DNA of 64,000 bases from Scytonema hofmannii PCC 7110 (GTDB lineage Bacteria; Cyanobacteriota; Cyanobacteriia; Cyanobacteriales; Nostocaceae): the NCBI RefSeq assembly GCF_000346485.2, contig NZ_KQ976354.1:1365719-1429718 (forward strand). Direction: 5' to 3'. Position 1 is the stretch's first letter, and each line of letters begins with the position of its first letter. The notes under the pieces are model-generated. The model made no database searches. It was not told where the DNA came from and was given only the letters and a program-made list of their open reading frames with translations. Of the stretch, positions 53,782 to 62,199 are shown piece after piece. A program made the position numbers and the translations under genes.

Positions 53782-55392
53782 TCAATCTACGCCGCTCCAG
53801 GATTTGAGGATGGGGAAGACAAAGGTAATTGGGGCGCGTTCCTCAACGGTGACTCGTACAGCGGTTGTGGTTCCTGGTGAAATTTTCATTTGCGGACCTT
53901 TGGAAGAGGACCAGCGATAGCCGCTAGAAGTGGAAGAATCTGTTTGTAGTTCGGCAAAAACTTGAATGTGAGGACCTTGTGCTATCAGACTTTGCACAAT
54001 TTCTGCGTTACCCACTATGCTAGCGGCTCCTTCTTTTGTGATCGGAAAGGTTGAGACATTGGTGACTTTACCCAAAATACCACCAAAGCGTTCTCTTTGG
54101 ACGGTTTGAGGTGTAATTTGGATCTTCATTCCCGATTGAATTTTCTTGCCTTCTGCAACCGGAAAATAGGTTACGCCTACCATTTTACTGGAGTCCTTCG
54201 CTGCGTCTATGCTTCCCAAGCGGGTTCCTGCATTGACAACCTGTCCCGGTTTCACAGCAATCTCTAAAATGCGTCCCTCGTGCTGGCTAATAATTTGGCT
54301 GTTATTGCGGAGTTGTAGTTCCAGTTTGGCAATTTCTCTATTGACTTCTTGAATCTCGTTTTTACGAATTGTTGCATCTTGTAGGTTTTGTTTGGCGAGA
54401 TTGGCTTCTCGGGTATCTAATTCTCTTAATTCGGCTCTGAGTCTGGCAATTTCATTAATATTTATTAAATATGCTTGTTCGGCGTTTGTTTCTTCCACTT
54501 GCAGTTTTTGTAACCGGGCGCGGAGACCGGAGATTTCATCATTACTGTTGATAAATTTTTCTTGTGAATCACCTTCTCTGACTTTCAGTTCTTTAAGTTG
54601 AGTTTCCATTTGAGCTATATCTTCGACTTTTTTTAGATACTCTTCTTGAACTCTAAAATATTCAGTTTCGGAAACGACTTTCTGGTCTACCAGTTGTTTG
54701 AAATTGTTGACTCTTTTTTTGAGGAAGGGAAGTTGAGCTTTTGCTGCTTGAACCCGTTCTTGTAAACTTTGAGTTTGCTGATTAAGAGATTCCCGATTTC
54801 TCTGTTTAATCGCAGGTGCTAAATCTTGCAGTTGTGCAAGTCGTTGTTCAAGTTGCTGGCGTTCTTTTTTAATGGCTTCACGGTTTCTTATTTTCAATGT
54901 GGGAGTCAAAACTTCTAATTCCCTGATTCGTTGCTGAGCATTTTCCCGTTGTTGTTGAATGGCTTTTCTTTCCCGTTCAATTCCTTGTCCTGCAAGTGAA
55001 CTGACGGCTCGATCTTGTTCTCTAAGTTGCAACTTTTTCATGTGTTGCTGCTGCAATTGCTTTTGCAGTTCATCTTGATCGATTATTCCCAGTACCTGTC
55101 CCTTTTTGACGAAATCTCCCACTTGACTATACATTTCTTTAATGACTCCAAAGCCAGACACTTGGATATCCGTCACCTGGCTGGGGTAGACCATTACTCC
55201 TTGACCTTCTACTGTAATTGGGATACGACCTACAATACTCCACGCAAGCCCTGAAACCACTAAACAGCCAAAAGCGGTGAGAGGTAACCAATTTTTTGGG
55301 CTGACAATTTTCATGATTTGATCGAGCTGTTCGGGAGAAGATGAACGCTCTAAAGCTTGTTTGCGGAACAGACCAGTGTTTTGGTTAACCAT
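53782..55392 (-). CDS. NHLP/NHLM-type HlyD-family secretion adaptor
   Basis: 536 residues from the ATG at 55392 (MVNQNTGLFRKQALERSSSP), which has GGAG 6 nt upstream. The frame continues to 55449. One TM helix (WLPLTAFGCLVVSGLAWSIV) precedes a biotinyl-lipoyl half (QVTDIQVSGFGVIKEMYSQV, GDFVKKGQVLGIID). A long coiled coil (about 100-340) follows, then the second lipoyl half (EGRILEIAVKPGQVVNAGTR) and a beta-barrel. It links the inner-membrane ABC transporter to an outer-membrane channel. First gene of a three-gene export operon. Confidence 0.85.
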   Translation of the reverse strand: MVNQNTGLFRKQALERSSSPEQLDQIMKIVSPKNWLPLTAFGCLVVSGLAWSIVGRIPITVEGQGVMVYPSQVTDIQVSGFGVIKEMYSQVGDFVKKGQVLGIIDQDELQKQLQQQHMKKLQLREQDRAVSSLAGQGIERERKAIQQQRENAQQRIRELEVLTPTLKIRNREAIKKERQQLEQRLAQLQDLAPAIKQRNRESLNQQTQSLQERVQAAKAQLPFLKKRVNNFKQLVDQKVVSETEYFRVQEEYLKKVEDIAQMETQLKELKVREGDSQEKFINSNDEISGLRARLQKLQVEETNAEQAYLININEIARLRAELRELDTREANLAKQNLQDATIRKNEIQEVNREIAKLELQLRNNSQIISQHEGRILEIAVKPGQVVNAGTRLGSIDAAKDSSKMVGVTYFPVAEGKKIQSGMKIQITPQTVQRERFGGILGKVTNVSTFPITKEGAASIVGNAEIVQSLIAQGPHIQVFAELQTDSSTSSGYRWSSSKGPQMKISPGTTTAVRVTVEERAPITFVFPILKSWSGVD

Positions 55393-55465
55393 TTGACTCC
55401 ACCCCTTAATTTGAACTAATCGTGATTTGGACTTTACAGCACTTTTCAAGATCTAGAACTACACT

Positions 55466-55560
55466 ATGTTCTTGTGGTACAAGCAATGTTCTTGTGGTAC
55501 AAGCAATGTTCTTGTGGTACAAGCAATGTTCTTGTGGTACAAGCAATGTTCTTGTGGTAC
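55466..55560. repeat. 20-bp tandem repeat, four full copies and one partial
   Basis: ATGTTCTTGTGGTACAAGCA at 55466, 55486, 55506 and 55526, then 15 nt of a fifth copy. Each unit contains the mini-hairpin CTTGT-GGT-ACAAG. It lies 75-170 bp upstream of the HlyD-like start. Confidence 0.9.
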
Positions 55561-55622
55561 GGGCGTCCTCGCCCGTAAACTCTTCAAAAGGCAAACTCTT
55601 CAAAAGGCGGGCGAGGACGCCC
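55561..55622. repeat. 15-bp perfect inverted repeat around a duplicated loop
   Basis: GGGCGTCCTCGCCCG (55561-55575) and CGGGCGAGGACGCCC (55608-55622). The loop holds two copies of AAACTCTTCAAAAGGC. It directly abuts the 20-bp repeat array; together they form the leader region of the export operon. Confidence 0.85.
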
Positions 55623-55760
55623 ACCCCACCCCATGTGTATTCAACTGAAAATTGCTATTTTTAAATTTCTTTGTAAAGCTATAAGTAGTAACAAAATGAT
55701 TTTTTAAAATACCTGTGTTTTCTTACTTCAACTAAATTCAACAAGATTTCGGAAAAGAAT

Positions 55761-56858
55761 TTAATTCCCTATAATTTGTTTTAACATCCAATCAAATCGA
55801 CTTCCAGCTAGTGCCATTTGAGCTAAAAAATTGGGGCTGAGTTCATTTTCGTATATGCTGTCTTCATCTAAGGGTCGATCTTTGCTATATCTAAGTCTTC
55901 CATAGCTTAATTGACTGATAATTCGTTGCTGTTTATCTGCTAACAAAATTGCTAGCACTTTATAAAAACGCGCTGCAAAACCCATATCATGTAGTAGTTT
56001 TGCAGCTAGTCTCCACTGAGGAATGGACAACACAATGGAATTTTCCGCAGCCCGGACAGTCATGGATGGTAGAGAAGCTTCCACAAATGGCGTCTCTCCT
56101 ACTATGTCACCTTTTAATACCCAGGCAAACTCTCGTTCTGAAATTTCACTGTCTTCTAATGATGAAAAAGCATGAACTAGGGGATGATTCTTATCCTCAC
56201 ATATTGAAACTGTCATTTTTCCATCCAGTAAAATATGCAGGGCTTCGATTGGTCTACCTGCATGGATAAGAACTGTACCTGCGGTAATATTTTGCGGAGT
56301 CCCTGCGGAAATCATCCAATCAATGTCGCGATCGCTGAGTTCTCCAAAAACAAATAAGATTTCTCGTATTTGGGGTTCGCACAAAGCAATTGTGCTATTT
56401 CCCAGCTGGCTAACTATGTTCTCCACTCTGTTTGCTAGCAGAATTGCGATCGCTCGATAAAGATGAGCCGCAAAACTGACATCGTCCTGTAGCTTTCTCA
56501 GTAATTGATGTTGCGGAATTGACAAGACAAGGGACTTTTTGATAGATTTTACGGTGGTAGAAGATAAGTAAGTCTCCAGTAAAGGCATCTCTCCTATCAT
56601 TTCCCCACTCTCTAATCTGGCAATTTCACGTCCTGATATTTCGCCACCTTCCAAAACAGCGAAAGCACGACCCAGTGGATTGTCACTAGCCTGAGACACG
56701 GTAACGTCCATTGCTCCATCCAAGAGGATGTATAGTCCATGGAGCGGCTCTCCCTGACGGATAAGAACAGTGTCTGGAGGAATGTGTTTTCGAGTCCCTA
56801 CAGACACCATCCAGTCAATGTCACTATTACTCAAGGAATTGAGTAAAACTTTTGCCAT
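55761..56858 (-). CDS. Protein with two cyclic-nucleotide-binding-like domains
   Basis: 365 residues with two cNMP-type beta barrels. The first is at about 20-135 (IPPDTVLIRQGEPLHGLYIL then LDGAMDV, SGEMIGEMPLLE). The second is at about 180-305 (ITAGTVLIHAGRPIEALHIL then LDGKMTV, GDIVGETPFVE). The phosphate-binding cassettes lack the usual RxA arginine, so ligand binding is doubtful. There is no HTH. It lies upstream of, and on the same strand as, the export operon, and similar proteins are often neighbours of NHLP-type transporters; a regulatory or scaffold role is inferred. Confidence 0.75.
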   Translation of the reverse strand: MAKVLLNSLSNSDIDWMVSVGTRKHIPPDTVLIRQGEPLHGLYILLDGAMDVTVSQASDNPLGRAFAVLEGGEISGREIARLESGEMIGEMPLLETYLSSTTVKSIKKSLVLSIPQHQLLRKLQDDVSFAAHLYRAIAILLANRVENIVSQLGNSTIALCEPQIREILFVFGELSDRDIDWMISAGTPQNITAGTVLIHAGRPIEALHILLDGKMTVSICEDKNHPLVHAFSSLEDSEISEREFAWVLKGDIVGETPFVEASLPSMTVRAAENSIVLSIPQWRLAAKLLHDMGFAARFYKVLAILLADKQQRIISQLSYGRLRYSKDRPLDEDSIYENELSPNFLAQMALAGSRFDWMLKQIIGN

Positions 56859-57044
56859 ATGCGCTTTTTCCTTAATTTTTCCTTGAGAGCGCGAGCGGGT
56901 AGTTGATTTGTTTCCTACCCACTCATTTTATTTATAGAGTAAAGTTTTTTGTTTTATGCAAATCCCGTCTAGAAAATGGGGAGTGGGGAGTAGGGGGAAA
57001 AAATTTTCCTACCTTGTTGTGGGCGATAACCTCCGGTACGCTAT
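56859..57044. other. Spacer upstream of the double-cNMP gene
   Basis: AT-rich with a GGGGAGTGGGGAGTAGGGGG purine tract (about 56978-56997). No gene was seen. Confidence 0.35.
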
Positions 57045-57309
57045 GTGCTGAGTTCATAATTAACGGCAACCCAGGATTCGATCGCTACGTACAAACCATC
57101 AACGGCTCGAAGGTCTTTGTAGGCGATCGCTTCAGACTTACAACGGCGCAACCAATACACGGGGTACGTTCTATTCTGCGAAAAACTTTACCTACAATGG
57201 CATTCAACTTTAATTTGGCTCAATTGATGTACTAGGTAATATCATTTTTAACGGTCAAGCTACTGTGACTGCTATTAGTGAAATCAGTAACCGAGGTGAA
57301 ATCAAGTAA
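57045..57309 (+). pseudogene. Fragment of a secreted multidomain protein
   Basis: Plus-strand coding debris: CAEFIINGNPGFDRYVQTIN with GSKVFVGDRFRL in one frame. After a shift near 57138 it continues YNGATNTRGTFYSAKNFTYN, then an in-frame stop near 57217, then FGSIDVLGNIIFNGQATVTA. The frameshift and stop show it is dead. The original family is not recognised, but the adjacent PKD/Calx-beta pieces suggest one large surface gene. Confidence 0.55.
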
Positions 57310-57562
57310 TGCATCACTTAATCCTTCCAACTTGTCAACAGGTAAAGAACGTACCTGCTCGAGTAATGTGTCATCAATATTACCGAAACGACGATTCAGT
57401 TGTCGTGTGACAAGTAATACGGCTTCTTGCTGCTTGCCGATTTCAATGCCACTACGCTCGAGCATTGGTAACATATTTCATACTTCGTCCAGCCTCCAAA
57501 AGTTGTACTTCAAGTTTAAACTGTTCTTCTAAATCTGGTGGTAGAGTCAACATCCAATCGAT
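57240..57562 (-). pseudogene. DUF4351 C-terminal fragment (Rpn-family nuclease/transposase type)
   Basis: The minus strand encodes FIDWMLTLPPDLEEQFKLEV and GRSMKYVTNARA, then after a frameshift near 57470 SGIEIGKQQEAVLLVTRQLN with RRFGNIDDTLLEQVRSLPVD. This is the C-terminal DUF4351 region of PD-(D/E)XK-type recombination-promoting proteins. The nuclease domain is missing, so only a remnant remains. Confidence 0.7.
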
Positions 57563-57890
57563 GAATGAAGGAGCAAACGCGCAATTTACTGCAACTGCCA
57601 CAGATCCTGGTAACGATACGCTCACCTACACTTGGAACTTTGGTGATGGTAGCAGGTAACACCGCAACAGATGTCCTCAACCCATCTCATACATATACCG
57701 TTGATGGCGAATACACCGTTACACTCACCATTACGGTTAATGCGGGCGCTGTCTCTAACGACACAATGACCGTGACGGTGAAGAAACCACCGACAATGAC
57801 CGCAAGCGATGTATCAATTATCGAAGGAGACAACGGTAACAAATACGCTGTATTTACTGCCAGCTTGAGTGAAGCCAGCCCAGTAATATA
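57562..57890 (+). pseudogene. PKD and Calx-beta domain fragment
   Basis: GANAQFTATATDPGNDTLTY and TWNFGDGS is a PKD domain start. A frameshift near 57655 is followed by PSHTYTVDGEYTVTLTITVN (PKD end) and SIIEGDNGNKYAVFTASLSE (Calx-beta start), cut off at 57890. Homologous pieces resume at 58845 and 59048, so a single gene was split by an insertion. Confidence 0.7.
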
Positions 57891-57980
57891 TATTGACCAA
57901 AGCGAACGATTTGTGTACTGGGTCAAAAGGTAATATATATATATATCATCTAGAAATGTCAGAATTTTGGAGCAGTAGCT

Positions 57981-58388
57981 ATGAATAACGAACAAATTAC
58001 GATTAAAGAAAGCGCCGCAGAAATAACTAAGTCTTTGCTCCCAGATTTAGAGAAACTCTCAAAGTGCGCCTCTGAACCAGTAGCAGCTGTTTTTATCGAT
58101 AGCTTACTACGGAGAATGCGCTTTCTACATGATAATTATATGGACACCCCTTATACAGAAGTAGTTATGGCACTACATGATGCACTTGCACACTCAAATC
58201 GTTGGATTGACCACACCAACGAACAGTATCAAGGTGCCTATGACCTGCTAATCTCCTTAGTCAATAAAGAAACAATCACGGAAACAGAAGTTGAAAGCTC
58301 AATTATCCAACTCGAAAATTTAGGTTTTGATACTTTACCTTTTGGAGTCCACCTTGATAATGATTCTCCTGAAAATGAAGAGGGATAA
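57981..58388 (+). CDS. Hypothetical protein paired with PIN-like gene
   Basis: 135 residues, not recognised. Mostly helical and acidic (AAEITKSLLPDLEKLSKCAS, MALHDALAHSNRWIDHTNEQ). The next gene starts 6 bp after its stop. A TTGACC/GGTCAA inverted pair and TATATATATA run lie just upstream (57912-57945). Together the two genes look like a small self-contained module inserted in a PKD gene; a toxin-antitoxin-like relationship is a guess. Confidence 0.5.
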   Translation: MNNEQITIKESAAEITKSLLPDLEKLSKCASEPVAAVFIDSLLRRMRFLHDNYMDTPYTEVVMALHDALAHSNRWIDHTNEQYQGAYDLLISLVNKETITETEVESSIIQLENLGFDTLPFGVHLDNDSPENEEG

Positions 58389-58394
58389 ATTTGT

Positions 58395-58845
58395 ATGTGG
58401 TCGCAATCAGCACAAGAACATTTTTTGGACACCTCAGTAATGAGGTCATTGTTACTTGCAACACAAGCATATCAGCTATATTTAAAATCAAAATTAAATA
58501 ACAGACAGCTTTATATTTCTAATTATGTTCATATGGAAATAAGGCGTAGCTATATAATTAGTATTATTTCTTTTTATTTTATTTTACACTTGGAGAACGT
58601 TTATACTATTGGTGATGCTATCACATTATGGAGTAATAAATTCAAAGGCAGCGAGCTGAAAGCAATTTTACAATTAATATCTCAACTTTTTAGCACCAGT
58701 CAGCTAAATTTTTCTAACCCATCAGATAAAAATAAAGCTTTGTCTCTTTTGGTAATTTATATAAAACGCTTTGACTTAATAATTAAAACAAAATTTAAAT
58801 ATAGTGAGGATTTTACGAACTGCGCTCGTGCGGAGGTTTCACTTA
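58395..58845 (+). pseudogene. PIN-like protein gene, 3'-truncated
   Basis: The frame starts MWSQSAQEHFLDTSVMRSLL, where FLDTSV resembles the first acidic strand of PIN-type RNases. YISNYVHMEIRRSYIISIIS follows. The native sequence ends near 58845; the last 45 codons of the open frame (to 58979) are an out-of-frame read of a PKD fragment. Loss of the C-terminal acidic residues would inactivate a PIN nuclease. The family call is tentative. Confidence 0.45.
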
Positions 58846-58987
58846 CTATACGCTCACCTATACTTGGAACTTTGGAGATGGTTCACAAACTGTGCAAGGT
58901 AAAGATGTCAGCCATGTATTTGCTGACGAAGGTATTTACACCGTCACCCTCACCGTACTCGACTCAGATGGTGCATTAAAGATGTAA
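58845..58987 (+). pseudogene. PKD domain fragment
   Basis: In the frame ending at 58987 it reads [20 protein letters not shown] then [20 protein letters not shown], a PKD repeat of the same gene as 57562-57890. No start codon or flanking domains remain. Confidence 0.7.
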
Positions 58988-59047
58988 GGGCGCAATGCCT
59001 TGCGCCCCTACCAAGACTTTCAGGTCATGCATAATTAATTTCACCAG

Positions 59048-59197
59048 ATGTCTATTATTGATGATGATGAATCGCCAACATTGAGTGTTGCTGCCTTCCC
59101 TGGTGAGTTGTGGGCACCCAACCACAAGATGGTTGAAGTTAAGGTGAATGTAAAAGTTATTCCTCTTGGGTTATCTTTTTCAACCCGCGTGATTTGA
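59048..59197 (+). pseudogene. C-terminal fragment of the PKD/Calx-beta protein
   Basis: SIIDDDESPTLSVAAFPGEL then WAPNHKMVEVKVNVKVIPLG. The DDES motif is typical of the Calx-beta end, and WAPNHKMV occurs in cyanobacterial surface proteins with these domains. It is the last recognisable piece of the disrupted gene. Confidence 0.6.
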
Positions 59198-59210
59198 CCA
59201 TTTAGCATCG

Positions 59211-59293
59211 GATGAAAATTTTCTCATCAAATGTTCATCTTCTTTTCATTCTTTTTTTATCTCCCTATTGAAAAATAACAGTAGCAGAGTTCA
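59211..59293 (+). promoter_or_regulatory. Conserved upstream block, unit 1
   Basis: It contains a 30-bp stretch (59231-59260, ATGTTCATCTTCTTTTCATT onward) repeated exactly at 59497-59526. TTCAT occurs twice 11 bp apart, as in direct-repeat sites of OmpR/PhoB-type regulators. TTGAAAAATAACAGTAG follows in place of a promoter core. Confidence 0.5.
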
Positions 59294-59396
59294 ATTCTGC
59301 TCGCTCCTAGGTACACAAAGAAGCACCCAGCAATATAGTTTCAACAGAAATGTTCAGTTTAACAGTGCTACTTACCCTGGCACTGTTATTTTTTAC
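59275..59396 (+). ncRNA. Candidate small RNA, unit 1
   Basis: About 120 nt from the conserved AACAGTAGCAGAGTTCA to an intrinsic terminator: AACAGTGC (59361-59368), loop, GCACTGTT (59380-59387), then ATTTTTT. There is no open frame of note. The transcription start is inferred from conservation with unit 2. Confidence 0.4.
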
Positions 59397-59416
59397 AGAA
59401 TTTGTGGCAATTCTTT

Positions 59417-59440
59417 AAAGACGTTAGCAGCGTCTTTTTT
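59417..59440 (+). terminator. Second intrinsic terminator, unit 1
   Basis: AAAGACG-TTAGCAG-CGTCTTT followed by TTT and CTGTT. A homologous hairpin with a longer loop ends unit 2. Confidence 0.7.
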
Positions 59441-59477
59441 CTGTTGATAATTACAGTCCTGAGGGGATGTCATTTTG

Positions 59478-59557
59478 ATGATAAATTTTTCATGCAATGT
59501 TCATCTTCTTTTCATTCTTTTTTTATTTGCGTGATTGAAAATAGCAGTAGAGTTCAC
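59478..59557 (+). promoter_or_regulatory. Conserved upstream block, unit 2
   Basis: Repeat of the 59211-59293 block with offset 266 bp: exact 30-mer at 59497-59526, then GATTGAAAATAGCAGTAGAG. Confidence 0.5.
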
Positions 59558-59660
59558 TCTTGGGGTATTTGAAATGAAGCCTTTAGCACTATAAGGTTTA
59601 ACGAAACGTGCTCAATGGGGCGTGTTATCAGAATAGGCTGATAACACTTTTCTTTTTTTT
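59540..59660 (+). ncRNA. Candidate small RNA, unit 2
   Basis: About 120 nt ending in a strong terminator: GTGTTATCAG (59622-59631), AATAGG loop, CTGATAACAC (59638-59647), then TTTTCTTTTTTTT. The body differs from unit 1 while the upstream block and distal terminator are conserved. Confidence 0.45.
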
Positions 59661-59682
59661 GCAACTAAGTAGGTGGTTTTTT

Positions 59683-59711
59683 AAGACGAAGCAGTCGTTA
59701 CGTCTTTTTTT
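59683..59711 (+). terminator. Second intrinsic terminator, unit 2
   Basis: AAGACG (59683-59688) pairs with CGTCTT (59701-59706) and is followed by T5, matching 59417-59440 in position within the unit. Confidence 0.65.
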
Positions 59712-59809
59712 CTGTTTATTAAAAACGTAAAACAGCTTTTTATCATACCACACATTAATCCAAGAGGGGGATGTCATTTTGACTCTTGTGCTTTAATAGC
59801 TCCTACCCC

Positions 59810-60982
59810 CTAAAAACGCAAAATTTCTCGTTCGTAGTTTTTTGGGAGTGGTTCTACCTCCCATACCAATCCTTCTGTTGGTTGGTCAAAAGCGACCTCA
59901 ATATACAGTAGGTCTACTGGAGTTATAGCTCGATCTTCATTGTTTTCAAATGGTTGCAAATCCTCTGTCAAAAGTCTTAATTTAAATCCTGCAGGAATTT
60001 GCTTGCCCAAAGCAACATTTCGCAGTTCAAAGCGCCATCTCCGTTTTTCTGGTTCGCCTTGAGATAGTACCCGCAATTCATATTGTTGATCTGCAATCTC
60101 CAATCGCCGAGACAACAGGGGTTTTAATTGTTGTTGCACCCCCCTTCCCCCAGCGAGACTGGATTGTGGTTCCACTTGTACCCAGCCTACTTGTTGTGCT
60201 AAGTCTGAAACGCCATTGACCAACCAATTGAGAACAGACCACTGTTCTGGTAGCCCCTGACGTCGTTCATACAAACGTTGTCTCCATCCCCCATGTTCTA
60301 AAAGTGATCCCCAAATTGCAAAGGGTACTGATAGTCTTGGTGTCGTCACGGAGGGATTTCCCAAATGATGTATCAAGTTTTCTGCGTGCTTTAGCGTTAA
60401 GGACTTAAGGGGAGTCACTAGACTCCGAGTTGGTTCTGTAGGGCAAAGTTGACGCGTCACCCACAGGATATTTAAATCTGGAATTAACTCTTCCTCATCT
60501 AAGCAATAAGTGCGATCGCCCAGATCGTAACTACCTTTGGTTTTGAGTTTTTCATGGGTAGCGTACCCCGAAATCCTTATGCAGCCTTCCTCTGCATTGA
60601 CTTGTATTGCCAGGTAATAATCAGCCGCCCAACTGGGAATATCTACCCATTCTTGTGGAACACGCAATTCACTTAAATAAATAGCCTCCGTTGGAATTAA
60701 CACCATTCGTGTTGTTCCACAAACAATTGCTGTACCATTCACTACCTCCCAGATACTGGCACGGGCTGAAGCATTTGACCAAGGAGTAACCGAATGATTA
60801 TATTCTTCTCGCAGCCAAGGCAGAAAAGTACTCAGACAAATTTGATTGAGATAGGCATTCCAGCGACGACTGGGTGTTGAAAAAGATTGGCTGCGATCGC
60901 CAGCTTGTGCTTGAACTGTTTGTGATATCTCCAAGCACAACTGAGTTGGATCGGCAAAGGCTTTGGCTGAGTTAAAAGTCAT
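59810..60982 (-). CDS. DUF1822 family protein
   Basis: 390 residues of the cyanobacterial DUF1822 family: N-terminal LCLEISQTVQAQAGDRSQSF and RRWNAYLNQICLSTFLPWL, a middle WADYYLAIQVNAEEGCIRIS block, and C-terminal LLTEDLQPFENNEDRA then TPVDLLYIEVAFDQPTEGLV. There is no signal peptide or catalytic motif. It begins 5 bp after the sigma-factor stop. Sigma factor plus DUF1822 beside a caspase or CHASE2 gene is a recurrent arrangement in cyanobacteria, suggesting a regulatory partner (for example anti-sigma-like); this is inference. Confidence 0.85.
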   Translation of the reverse strand: MTFNSAKAFADPTQLCLEISQTVQAQAGDRSQSFSTPSRRWNAYLNQICLSTFLPWLREEYNHSVTPWSNASARASIWEVVNGTAIVCGTTRMVLIPTEAIYLSELRVPQEWVDIPSWAADYYLAIQVNAEEGCIRISGYATHEKLKTKGSYDLGDRTYCLDEEELIPDLNILWVTRQLCPTEPTRSLVTPLKSLTLKHAENLIHHLGNPSVTTPRLSVPFAIWGSLLEHGGWRQRLYERRQGLPEQWSVLNWLVNGVSDLAQQVGWVQVEPQSSLAGGRGVQQQLKPLLSRRLEIADQQYELRVLSQGEPEKRRWRFELRNVALGKQIPAGFKLRLLTEDLQPFENNEDRAITPVDLLYIEVAFDQPTEGLVWEVEPLPKNYEREILRF

Positions 60983-60987
60983 TGAGG

Positions 60988-62199
60988 CTACTCCTGTTGG
61001 ACTGGGGGATGGCTATAGTAAATTTTTAACCATTCCTCCATAATGGTGTTTATATATTTAAATACCTCTGAGTTTAGAGAAATATGCAGTTCCTGTTGGC
61101 TCCAAACAGCAAGTTCTTTCAGCAAAAATTCTCTTGACTTGGTTAGCCTGCGAGAAACAGTATACTGCTTGACTCCTAGCTGTCGTGCAATCTCCTGTTG
61201 AATCAGCCCTTGATTGTAGTATAATTGAAGAATTGCTTGTGCTTCCTGCTCTAGCTTGGCAATAGATGCTTGTAAAACAGCATTGATTTGCGTTTGTTGC
61301 GATCGCCTATTTAATTCTTCTTCTCGTGCAATAATTTCCGTGAATAATGATTCTTGGGCAAACTGCGGTAAGTTATCTACTAATTCTCCTGATGTGTTCT
61401 CACCTTTAGGGGCATTGAGTGAAGTAAAAGTTGGATACAAATAAGAGCGTGCTGCTTTCGCACAAACAATCATCCACTTTTCCAAAGTTTCTGGACTGCA
61501 TTCCGCTCCTGGTGGATTTAACTGACTGTGGCGTTCGGAGTTATACAGTTGTGCAATCGCCTTCCAAATGCTTGGCTCTGGCTTGTGAGGAAATTTGGGG
61601 CTGCCAGTCGCTGGTATTTGTGGAACATACTCAACCTGGTAACATTTCCAGGCTAACAAGTAACAAGCTATTATATCCGAAGTGAGTCCAGCATTGTTTA
61701 AAGATTCTATAAGTTGCTTTTGGCTGAGCTTGCGTAACAATTTCCAATTGGTACAAATGTCAACTTCATGCTGCTGGCGCAGGATTTCTTTGAGTTCTCT
61801 GCTAAAAACTGCGCTAGCGTAGTTTTTCAGGTTAAACCCGACTTGAGGGTTAAACCCTTTCAAAACTTTACTGAGACGCGCGATCGCTATCTGAAAGCAG
61901 TCAGAGGCGGTGTATTGTACTCCAGAAAAGCTAGAAATTGTTTTTTGCACTGCCCAGTAGCAAACCTCTTGCAAGTAAGCTGACAAATGTGCCTCCGCCA
62001 ATTTCGTTGCTTCTTTTTGCCACAATTTATACCAGTAAATTGACCAAAAATTTTCAGAAGTTTCTGGTTGTAGCTGACTCGATTGACAAGCGAGCATACT
62101 GCGACGCAGCTTGGGGTCAGTTACCCAACCACTTGCTTTGTCTCCATCAAATTGTAGGAAAGTCGAAAAGACTTCAACAATGCTTTGGCGGGGGCGCAT
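60988..62199 (-). CDS. Sigma-70 family RNA polymerase sigma factor (cyanobacterial alternative type)
   Basis: 403 residues. A C-terminal region-4-like HTH is clear: QEAQAILQLYYNQGLIQQEI with ARQLGVKQYTVSRRLTKSRE. The N-terminal and middle parts have region-2-like helices (ASDCFQIAIARLSKVLKGFN, YASAVFSRELKEILRQQHEV) but are divergent. It is longer than typical ECF factors. It is first in an operon with DUF1822 and divergent from the caspase gene at 62550. It may control surface or stress genes, perhaps the neighbouring caspase gene. Confidence 0.7.
   Translation of the reverse strand: MRPRQSIVEVFSTFLQFDGDKASGWVTDPKLRRSMLACQSSQLQPETSENFWSIYWYKLWQKEATKLAEAHLSAYLQEVCYWAVQKTISSFSGVQYTASDCFQIAIARLSKVLKGFNPQVGFNLKNYASAVFSRELKEILRQQHEVDICTNWKLLRKLSQKQLIESLNNAGLTSDIIACYLLAWKCYQVEYVPQIPATGSPKFPHKPEPSIWKAIAQLYNSERHSQLNPPGAECSPETLEKWMIVCAKAARSYLYPTFTSLNAPKGENTSGELVDNLPQFAQESLFTEIIAREEELNRRSQQTQINAVLQASIAKLEQEAQAILQLYYNQGLIQQEIARQLGVKQYTVSRRLTKSREFLLKELAVWSQQELHISLNSEVFKYINTIMEEWLKIYYSHPPVQQE

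Noticed and set aside
58846-58979. C-terminal 45 codons of the PIN-like ORF
   Set aside because: They are an out-of-frame reading of a PKD fragment whose correct frame ends at 58987.
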